Shown: positions 5,438 to 10,671 of the stretch, piece after piece
How positions within the stretch are numbered: the first letter of the stretch is position 1
Layout: every line of letters starts with the position of its first letter
NCBI GenBank assembly: GCA_012513545.1
Contig: JAAZCB010000693.1
Coordinates: 1 to 10,671, forward strand
Source: Clostridiaceae bacterium
GTDB taxonomy: Bacteria > Bacillota_A > Clostridia > Acetivibrionales > Acetivibrionaceae
Reading direction: 5' to 3'
Length of the DNA stretch: 10,671 nucleotides
Made by a program: the position numbers and the translations under genes
The notes under the pieces: model-generated
Told to the model about the DNA's origin: nothing
The model's database searches: none
The model's input: only the letters and a program-made list of their open reading frames with translations

Positions 5438-7027
5438 ATGTTTTCAAAGAAATTAATCGGGTTTTTCACTTTGCTATTAATTATGCTCACAAGTCTTAAT
5501 GCATACGGTATTTCCGATGAGCTGAAAAACGAGCTTAATGATTCAGTCGTATTGTATGTAAACAGTAACATGGCCTATGCTAAAAACAGTGATACATATA
5601 TTGATCCTGCAAATATGGATGTAAAGACAATAGTTGAAAATGGCAGGACTCTGATACCCTTAAGGTTCATATCCGAAAACTTCGGTGCATTTGTCAGCTA
5701 TGATGATGCGACACGAACAGCAATAATAAATGTTGAGAATAAAGTTATCAAGTTCACTGCCGATAACGGTTACATGCTGGTAGACGACAATAAAACCGTA
5801 CTGGATGTGCCTGCAAAAATTTTAAACGGGAGAATGCTTGTCCCTTTAAGAGCGTTAACAGAAAATGGACTCGGTAAGCAGGTTTATTATGACAAGGGCT
5901 TGATTATTATAAGTGATACACAAAAGGTCATGGATGATAAAAAAGTCAAGCAATTGATATCAAGATTTGACGGTCCTTTGACATACCAATTGAAGGCCCC
6001 TGTTAAAGATGATATGGTGGCAGTTATCAAAACCAATTACGGAGATATAAAGATAAAATTATTTTACGAGGATGCGCCCTTTGCAGTCGAAAATTTTGTT
6101 AAGCTTTCACAAAAAGGCTACTATAATGATGTTATTTTCCACAGGGTTATTAAGGATTTTATGATTCAGGGGGGAGACCCTTCAGGAAATGGTACAGGTG
6201 GAGAAAGTATCTGGGGAAAACCCTTCAAAGATGAATTCAGTGACAGGTTGTTCAATATCCGCGGCGCTCTTTCAATGGCCAACAAAGGTCCAAATACCAA
6301 CGGAAGTCAGTTTTTTATAGTTCAGAACAGTACTTCAGTTGATAATGCCAGAGAGTACTTAACAGTTTTAGGGCTAGATGAAGCTGTTATAGATTATTAC
6401 TCAGAAACCGGCGGAGCGCCATGGCTGGACGGAATGCACACTGTATTCGGACAGGTATTCGAAGGAATGGATGTTGTTGATAAAATTGCCAATCTCAAAG
6501 TTGACAACATGGATAAACCTGTTGAAAGTGTGAAAATCCTTGGAGTTAACACTTATAAATCAGGTAATGAAGGTCAGCCTATAGAATTTAAAGAAAGCTC
6601 CTATAACCCGGAAAATCCGGCGGCAGTTGATTTTGAGCTAAAAGATTCTGATGAAAAAGTCATCAAGCTTTCAGACTATAAAGGAAAAACTGTAGTTTTA
6701 AATTTCTGGGCTACATGGTGTGGTCCCTGCATTAGTGAAATGCCAGAAATATACAAGGTTGCAAACGAACTTAAAAAAGGTGATGATGCTGTATTACTGG
6801 CTGTTAACATAGGCGAAGATAAGGCTACCGTTGTTAAGTACCTTAAAGACAATAGCTTTGATATGAGCGTCCTTTTGGATTCTGATATGCAGGTCGCCGG
6901 CAAATATGATATTACAGCAATTCCAACTACAATTGTAGTTGATAAAAATGGTAAAATAGCAGATACAATTATCGGTTCAACAAGCTATGATGCAATAATG
7001 GAAATCGTTAACAATACCAGTGATTAG
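5438..7027 (+). CDS. Secreted CuAO-N-like / cyclophilin PPIase / TlpA-like thioredoxin fusion
   Basis: A 529-residue exported protein with three modules. A signal peptide (about 1-24) precedes a copper-amine-oxidase-N-like domain (about 36-158) with its two marker strands TLIPLRF (71-77) and MLVPLRAL (133-140). A cyclophilin domain spans about 193-375: [14 protein letters not shown] (234-247), NGSQFF, and PWLDGMH (328-334). Residues equivalent to human CypA Arg55, Phe60, Met61, Gln63, Trp121 and His126 are all present, so it should be an active peptidyl-prolyl isomerase. A TlpA/ResA-like thioredoxin domain spans about 392-529 with active site WCGPC (Cys428, Cys431) and cis-Pro496 in AIPTT. 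It probably acts outside the membrane as a foldase handling both prolines and cysteines. The CuAO-N part may attach it to the cell surface; that is inference. It is followed by a small lipoprotein gene, probably cotranscribed. Confidence 0.93.
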   Translation: MFSKKLIGFFTLLLIMLTSLNAYGISDELKNELNDSVVLYVNSNMAYAKNSDTYIDPANMDVKTIVENGRTLIPLRFISENFGAFVSYDDATRTAIINVENKVIKFTADNGYMLVDDNKTVLDVPAKILNGRMLVPLRALTENGLGKQVYYDKGLIIISDTQKVMDDKKVKQLISRFDGPLTYQLKAPVKDDMVAVIKTNYGDIKIKLFYEDAPFAVENFVKLSQKGYYNDVIFHRVIKDFMIQGGDPSGNGTGGESIWGKPFKDEFSDRLFNIRGALSMANKGPNTNGSQFFIVQNSTSVDNAREYLTVLGLDEAVIDYYSETGGAPWLDGMHTVFGQVFEGMDVVDKIANLKVDNMDKPVESVKILGVNTYKSGNEGQPIEFKESSYNPENPAAVDFELKDSDEKVIKLSDYKGKTVVLNFWATWCGPCISEMPEIYKVANELKKGDDAVLLAVNIGEDKATVVKYLKDNSFDMSVLLDSDMQVAGKYDITAIPTTIVVDKNGKIADTIIGSTSYDAIMEIVNNTSD

Positions 7028-7077
7028 GCATTATGAAAATAATGGAGTATACTCTGCCAAAAACAAGTGACTTACAA

Positions 7078-7113
7078 CTTCCAAACGGATTATTTTAATA
7101 GTCTGTTTGGAAG
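7078..7113 (+). other. Intergenic hairpin before the small lipoprotein gene
   Basis: Arm 7078-7089 pairs with 7102-7113 (12 bp, one G-T pair) around a 12-nt A/T loop, between the fusion gene stop and the ribosome site at 7121. No T run follows, so it is not a standard terminator. It could protect mRNA or lower read-through into the lipoprotein gene. Confidence 0.5.
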
Positions 7114-7120
7114 ACGAAAC

Positions 7121-7127
7121 GGAGGTG
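7121..7127 (+). promoter_or_regulatory. Ribosome binding site that decides the GTG start of the lipoprotein
   Basis: GGAGGTG lies 8 nt before the GTG at 7136-7138. An ATG further upstream (7067) has no ribosome site, and translation from it would run through the hairpin. Confidence 0.7.
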
Positions 7128-7135
7128 TGATTCTC

Positions 7136-7561
7136 GTGGTAAATAAAAATATTGTTTTCGCTGCGATGTTTATTATTCTTATTTTAAACACATCAGGGTG
7201 TGAAAGAGTAAGCAACGGGGATCCTTCAAATACTACTGCCCCAATATTAACTATGATTCCGCAGGATACTCCTTCGCCAAAAGCTATAATTTATACACCC
7301 GTTACGCTTCCTGAACCAACAGCCGCACAATCTGAAAGCATAGTTACACCGCAGGTAGTTATGGCCACAAGCACCCCATTTCGTACGCCTTCAAATTCCA
7401 TAGTAAAACCTGCAGTTACAAAAAATAATGAAAGTTTACCATCAAAACCAAATCCAACAATAGTAAAAAGTACACCAGAACCACAAAAGACTCCTGATCC
7501 AGCCAATAAAATTCCGGTTGTAACCTGTGATGGTGATGTCTGTAGAATTATTACAGATTAA
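7136..7561 (+). CDS. Small Thr/Pro-rich lipoprotein ending in a CDGDVC motif
   Basis: A 141-residue predicted lipoprotein starting at GTG. A short basic N-terminus and hydrophobic stretch (FAAMFIILILN) end in TSGC; Thr at -3 makes the lipobox slightly atypical. Most of the mature protein is a low-complexity Thr/Pro/Ser/Lys region without predicted fold, like a wall-spanning tether. The C-terminus is VVTCDGDVCRIITD with Cys131 and Cys136. I do not recognise a family. It follows the cyclophilin-thioredoxin fusion gene by 108 nt on the same strand, so the two may be coexpressed. The cysteine pair could be a substrate of that thioredoxin module, or could bind metal; both are inference. Confidence 0.8.
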   Translation: MVNKNIVFAAMFIILILNTSGCERVSNGDPSNTTAPILTMIPQDTPSPKAIIYTPVTLPEPTAAQSESIVTPQVVMATSTPFRTPSNSIVKPAVTKNNESLPSKPNPTIVKSTPEPQKTPDPANKIPVVTCDGDVCRIITD

Positions 7562-7567
7562 ACTATA

Positions 7568-7596
7568 TTGACACATTATTCAAAAAAAATTATACT
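7568..7596 (+). promoter_or_regulatory. Strong consensus promoter of the CHxA-repeat / radical SAM operon
   Basis: TTGACA (7568-7573), exactly 17 nt, then TATACT (7591-7596). It begins seven bases after the lipoprotein stop, so the following genes form their own transcription unit with a leader of about 75 nt. Confidence 0.75.
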
Positions 7597-7603
7597 TTTA
7601 CTA

Positions 7604-7659
7604 GGAGCAGGCGGCAAACCGCCGATCATAATCTCCAAATAAGCATAACTTGTTTATGC
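7604..7659 (+). promoter_or_regulatory. Structured 5' leader, two small hairpins
   Basis: GGCGG-CAAA-CCGCC (7610-7623) sits inside a possible outer pairing of GGAG (7604-7607) with CTCC (7633-7636). A second hairpin, GCATAA/TTATGC (7643-7659), follows. It does not match a riboswitch class I can name, and there is no terminator-like T run. It could affect mRNA stability or translation. Confidence 0.4.
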
Positions 7660-7679
7660 GTTTATATTAAGGTATCCAT

Positions 7680-9377
7680 ATGATTAAAAAATATCTTGTT
7701 TGTTTATTGGTTTTAATAAGTATACTTATTCCGTCAATCAACGTTAATGCTTCTGAAATTGCAAGTCTTGGCTTTGTGGAAACCGATGTAATCCTGATGC
7801 CGGATGGAAATGCTGTTGTTTCCTATACAATACGCTATAATCTGAAGCCCGGCAAAACCATGCTGGCATTTACCATGGGAGGTTTCGACAAACTTGACCC
7901 GGTTTTTGATTATGCAAATGCGTGGGTTATTACAGATGATAACAAATCCCATAATATTGACATAATCGATCTTGGCAGCGGCAAGTACGAGATAATAAAC
8001 GCCAACAAAAAAAGGTTGGGAGGAAACTATCTTACATACAAGCTGCGCTTTGTATCTAACATGGTCTCTTCCGGGTATATAGCAAAGACTGTTTCTGATG
8101 ACGGACAGAACCTTACAGTGTTTAACTGGTCTCCAACACAGTGGGATGAGCCTATGGAACACTATACAGTTACCATTAATTATCCGTTGGTCTTTCCAAA
8201 GGAATCAGCTACAAGAGAAGAGGTAAAAGCATTTCTTCTGGAAAATAATTTTGCCACGGAAAAGTGGATGAACGAAGAGTACCTGATTGATTACAGGGTT
8301 CAGACCTTAGAGGGAGTCCCCATGCCTCAGGTATTGCTTCACAAGGAAAATCCTTCTACCCGATTTCATTTCAGGATCATGCAATATATTAATGAAAATG
8401 TATTCAGTGAGATCTCCTATCCATCGAATTTCAGCGACCCCAAACAGGATGATGGTTACTCCGATTACTACAATACGGATAACTATCCCTATACCAATAG
8501 TAAAAATAGCCCTTCCGGCAGAATTGCACTGCTGGTTGCATTTTTCATCTTGTTTTTAGGCACTTTTGCTGTCGTTGGCAAAAAGCACCGTTCAATGGTT
8601 AATGCCCATGCCACAGTTGATCAGGTTCAATGGGCAAGGACTGACTGGGAGCCGCCGAATCTTGAGATAGCCTCTTTCAGAAAAGACGGCAGCATTGCTA
8701 CAGATCTTGATGATGTAGAGATAGCTCTGCTTATCGGACTTCCTTACAAGAGCATTCTCTCTGCCATTTTATCCAAGCTTGTAACAAAGGGCTATCTTGA
8801 AGAGGTCTCACAGGATCCTCTTGTAGTTCGCCGTCTTGAACATAATAATTCAATGGATGATTTTAACGAGTATGAAAGGTTGATGTACGAAGCCTCTTAT
8901 GATGGTGTCTTCAATGAAGATGAAATAGAAAGCATATTACAGAGGCTGGTAGACAATGTCAGGAAAAAGACGTGGGATTGTGATGTAGACGCTACTCGTA
9001 AGTTTTATAATGGAAAAATCGCCGAGGCTTATAATAAAGAGAATCCCAATTCCCAGCTTATAGAAGAGGAGACCTATGATAATCGTACTTCTACGGATTA
9101 TTGGCCTTACTGGTATTGCTACCACAGCGGAATGAACCATAATACCTACCGGAATAACTATAACAGATATCATGCGTCCATGCCTGCAAATCCTGATAAC
9201 ATAACCTTTAATTCTGTTATGGATTCGAAAAAAGGTACTTTTGCCTGTCATTCGGCTTGTCATGATGCCTGCCATTCAGCTTGCCATGATGCCTGCCACT
9301 CTGCCTGCCATGATGCGTGCCACTCTGCCTGTCATTCTGCCTGCCACTCAGCTTGTGTAAGCGGAGGAGCAAGATGA
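7680..9377 (+). CDS. DUF2207/YciQ-like membrane protein with a C-terminal Cys-His (CHxA) repeat tail
   Basis: A 565-residue protein. A signal peptide (about 1-25, ending VNA|S) precedes an extracytoplasmic domain (26-279). One membrane helix (282-300) is followed by KKHR, which places the C-terminal half in the cytoplasm. The cytoplasmic part has a WEPPN motif and a winged-helix-like stretch, about 344-385 ([31 protein letters not shown]), as in DUF2207/YciQ-type proteins; that family call is moderate. The tail from Cys523 has nine four-residue units, six CHSA and three CHDA, then CVSG-GAR: ten cysteines spaced exactly four apart and nine histidines. Ordinary relatives end in Gly/Ser-rich tails. 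AAGG lies 7 nt before the start. The stop overlaps the next start (ATGA), coupling it to a radical SAM maturase for which the tail is the likely substrate. Metal binding by the tail is the main alternative. Confidence 0.9.
   Translation: MIKKYLVCLLVLISILIPSINVNASEIASLGFVETDVILMPDGNAVVSYTIRYNLKPGKTMLAFTMGGFDKLDPVFDYANAWVITDDNKSHNIDIIDLGSGKYEIINANKKRLGGNYLTYKLRFVSNMVSSGYIAKTVSDDGQNLTVFNWSPTQWDEPMEHYTVTINYPLVFPKESATREEVKAFLLENNFATEKWMNEEYLIDYRVQTLEGVPMPQVLLHKENPSTRFHFRIMQYINENVFSEISYPSNFSDPKQDDGYSDYYNTDNYPYTNSKNSPSGRIALLVAFFILFLGTFAVVGKKHRSMVNAHATVDQVQWARTDWEPPNLEIASFRKDGSIATDLDDVEIALLIGLPYKSILSAILSKLVTKGYLEEVSQDPLVVRRLEHNNSMDDFNEYERLMYEASYDGVFNEDEIESILQRLVDNVRKKTWDCDVDATRKFYNGKIAEAYNKENPNSQLIEEETYDNRTSTDYWPYWYCYHSGMNHNTYRNNYNRYHASMPANPDNITFNSVMDSKKGTFACHSACHDACHSACHDACHSACHDACHSACHSACHSACVSGGAR
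9246..9365 (+). repeat. In-frame 12-bp tandem repeat encoding (CH[S/D]A)9-CVSG
   Basis: Ten consecutive 12-nt units at the 3' end of the membrane protein gene. The amino acids are nearly constant, but codons vary between units: TGT or TGC for Cys, CAT or CAC for His, TCG, TCA or TCT for Ser, and GCT, GCC or GCG for Ala. Ser/Asp alternation in the first six units gives a 24-bp higher-order period. Confidence 0.92.
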
Positions 9378-10671
9378 AAAAAAATAAACTATCCTGGATT
9401 GACGAGTTTATAAACAGTATAAAGCCTTATGTTCATATGCGTCTTGCGGATAATGTGCTTATTCGTATGCCGAATGAAGCATTTAAGGTCAATACCACAG
9501 GAGCAAGAGTAATATCACACATTTTAGCCGGTGGCTCGGTACAGGACTTTATAAATGTTCGTTCCGATTCACCAGAAACTGAAAAGCAATTGGAAGAGTT
9601 TTTTGTTGATTTTTTAAGAATGTGGAATAACGAGGTGTGTGAAAATTACAAATCACCTGCAATAAAAAGAATTGAATTCAGCCTTGGCTATATAAAACTG
9701 CCTGTTTTATCAGAAGTAGCTCTAACATACGCTTGCAACATAAAGTGTCGCTTCTGCTACGCTGGTTGTACTCACAAACAGAACCCCTCGCAACTTGATT
9801 TTGAAGGCTTTAAAAAAGTACTGGACATTATTCGCTATGAAGCTGAGGTGCCCAGTGTATCCTTTACTGGCGGGGAACCTACACTATGTGAATATCTTCC
9901 CAGGCTGATAAAATATGCTTCAAAAACAAACAGGATGAGAGTTAACCTTATTACCAACGGAACGCTGATTACTCCCCGCAAAGCCAAAGAATTTGCACAT
10001 GCAGGTCTTGCATCTGCACAGGTAAGCATTGAATCTTGCAATGCTTATGAGCATGATGCAATTACAGGAGTCCCTGGGTCACATGCAGCCTCTGTTAGCG
10101 GCTTCAAAGCATTAAAAGCCGCCGGTATCAATGTTCACCCTCATTTTACGATTTGCAAGCTGAACCGTGACAGCTTAACAAAATACCCCGATTTCTGCAA
10201 AAGTATCGGAGCAGAAAGATTCTCTTCAAATTTGGTTATCCCTGCCGGAAGAGGAAGGGATGATGAATTGACAATCCGTTACAGTGAAATAGGTAATGTT
10301 GTAACAGAACTTCAATCTATAGCTTCAAAATCCGGCATCAAATACATGTGGTATTCCCCTACACCAATATGCCTTTTCAATCCGATATCCGCCGGCTTTG
10401 GAAACAAAGGCTGCAGTGCATGCGAGGGATTACTTTCGGTGGATCCCATGGGAAATATTCTGCCCTGTTCAAGCTGGCCTGATCCTGTGGGCAATATTCT
10501 TGAGGAAGGTTTTGAGGCTGTGTGGAATAAAAAACGTTGTGCGTGGATAAGAGGAAAGGAAGCCGCCCCTAATGAGTGTAAGAAATGCAATAGTTTTGCT
10601 ACATGTCAGGGAGCATGTCCTCTTTATTTCAAAATCCATGGCTGTGAAGAACTTCATGCTGTATGGAAGTC
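9374..10671 (+). CDS. PqqD-domain radical SAM/SPASM peptide maturase (3' end cut by window edge)
   Basis: I translated 432 residues without a stop; the C-terminus is outside the window. Residues about 18-87 resemble a PqqD-like RiPP recognition element ([19 protein letters not shown], then [12 protein letters not shown]). The radical SAM core has CNIKCRFC with Cys121, Cys125 and Cys128 for the [4Fe-4S] cluster that cleaves SAM, and TGGEP (165-169). The SPASM domain matches the family spacing: Cys350-x9-G-x4-Cys365, then Cys402-x2-Cys405-x5-Cys411-x3-Cys415. These ligands normally hold auxiliary iron-sulfur clusters. This architecture is typical of enzymes that make thioether or carbon crosslinks in ribosomal peptides. 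The ATG overlaps the stop of the preceding gene (ATGA), with GGAGGAG just upstream inside that gene. The Cys-His tail encoded upstream is the obvious candidate substrate. The exact reaction cannot be read from sequence. Confidence 0.92.
   Translation, partial: MKKNKLSWIDEFINSIKPYVHMRLADNVLIRMPNEAFKVNTTGARVISHILAGGSVQDFINVRSDSPETEKQLEEFFVDFLRMWNNEVCENYKSPAIKRIEFSLGYIKLPVLSEVALTYACNIKCRFCYAGCTHKQNPSQLDFEGFKKVLDIIRYEAEVPSVSFTGGEPTLCEYLPRLIKYASKTNRMRVNLITNGTLITPRKAKEFAHAGLASAQVSIESCNAYEHDAITGVPGSHAASVSGFKALKAAGINVHPHFTICKLNRDSLTKYPDFCKSIGAERFSSNLVIPAGRGRDDELTIRYSEIGNVVTELQSIASKSGIKYMWYSPTPICLFNPISAGFGNKGCSACEGLLSVDPMGNILPCSSWPDPVGNILEEGFEAVWNKKRCAWIRGKEAAPNECKKCNSFATCQGACPLYFKIHGCEELHAVWK

Noticed and set aside
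7078..7113. Intrinsic terminator after the cyclophilin-thioredoxin gene
   Set aside because: The stem is good, but ACGAAAC follows in place of a T run, so I report it only as a hairpin.
7604..7659. Cyclic-di-GMP riboswitch, suggested by GGCAAACC
   Set aside because: Only a short local match is present; the long conserved second half of the GEMM-I aptamer is absent from this leader of about 75 nt.
7734..8162. Minus-strand ORF of 142 codons
   Set aside because: It is antisense to the membrane protein gene, has no ribosome site and no family features.
8937..9275. Minus-strand ORF of 112 codons
   Set aside because: It is a mirror of the cytoplasmic part of the membrane protein gene; its Ile/Val-rich composition comes from complementary codons.
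9246..9365. CRISPR-like or microsatellite array
   Set aside because: The units are 12 bp, contiguous without spacers, in frame within a long coding region, and encode a conserved peptide pattern.
9246..9377. SCIFF (six cysteines in forty-five residues) precursor
   Set aside because: SCIFF peptides are short free-standing proteins with irregular cysteine spacing. This is a tail of a 565-residue membrane protein with ten evenly spaced cysteines.
9835..10657. Minus-strand ORFs at 9835-10041, 10312-10590 and 10469-10657
   Set aside because: They are antisense to the radical SAM gene, which is continuous with all cluster-binding cysteines in place.

Overview
The window looks like a chromosome segment from an AT-rich, cellulosome-forming clostridium of the Ruminiclostridium/Acetivibrio kind. 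The main evidence is a secreted protein with a type I dockerin and a Thr/Pro linker. Supporting evidence is purine-rich Shine-Dalgarno sites, Firmicute-type lipoproteins, a DUF975 membrane protein and sigma-A-like promoters. The genus is inferred from domain style only.

Layout. (1) Positions 1-2214, minus strand: a short operon in which a cupin-type XRE regulator is followed 13 nt later by an AMP-forming acyl-CoA synthetase, whose 3' end runs off the left edge. (2) 2232-2309: two overlapping hairpins, one a good intrinsic terminator for the next gene. (3) 2348-3302, minus: a DUF975 integral membrane protein with its own promoter. (4) 3392-4307, plus: a secreted dockerin-CYTH fusion. (5) 4326-4384: a long GC-rich palindrome of REP/RAYT style between two convergent genes. 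(6) 4384-5268, minus: a lipoprotein with a DxDxDG-type loop. (7) 5438-7561, plus: a secreted triple fusion (copper-amine-oxidase-N-like domain, cyclophilin, TlpA-like thioredoxin) followed by a small Thr/Pro-rich lipoprotein. (8) 7568 to the right edge, plus: a strong consensus promoter and structured leader, a membrane protein ending in nine CH[S/D]A repeats, and a translationally coupled radical SAM/SPASM enzyme with an N-terminal PqqD-like domain, cut by the window edge.

How the genes may work together. The most interesting unit is (8). A single-pass membrane protein carries a predicted cytoplasmic tail with ten cysteines spaced exactly four residues apart. Its stop codon overlaps the start codon of an enzyme with the architecture of peptide-modifying radical SAM maturases (RiPP recognition domain, CxxxCxxC cluster site, SPASM cysteines). 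The simplest reading is a membrane-anchored substrate and its modifying enzyme. Units (4), (6) and (7) are all predicted to be exported. The triple fusion combines proline isomerase and thiol-disulfide modules and is probably an extracytoplasmic folding factor. The dockerin-CYTH protein would bring a triphosphate-tunnel fold to the cell surface or cellulosome, which is unexpected because that family usually acts on nucleotides or polyphosphate inside cells.
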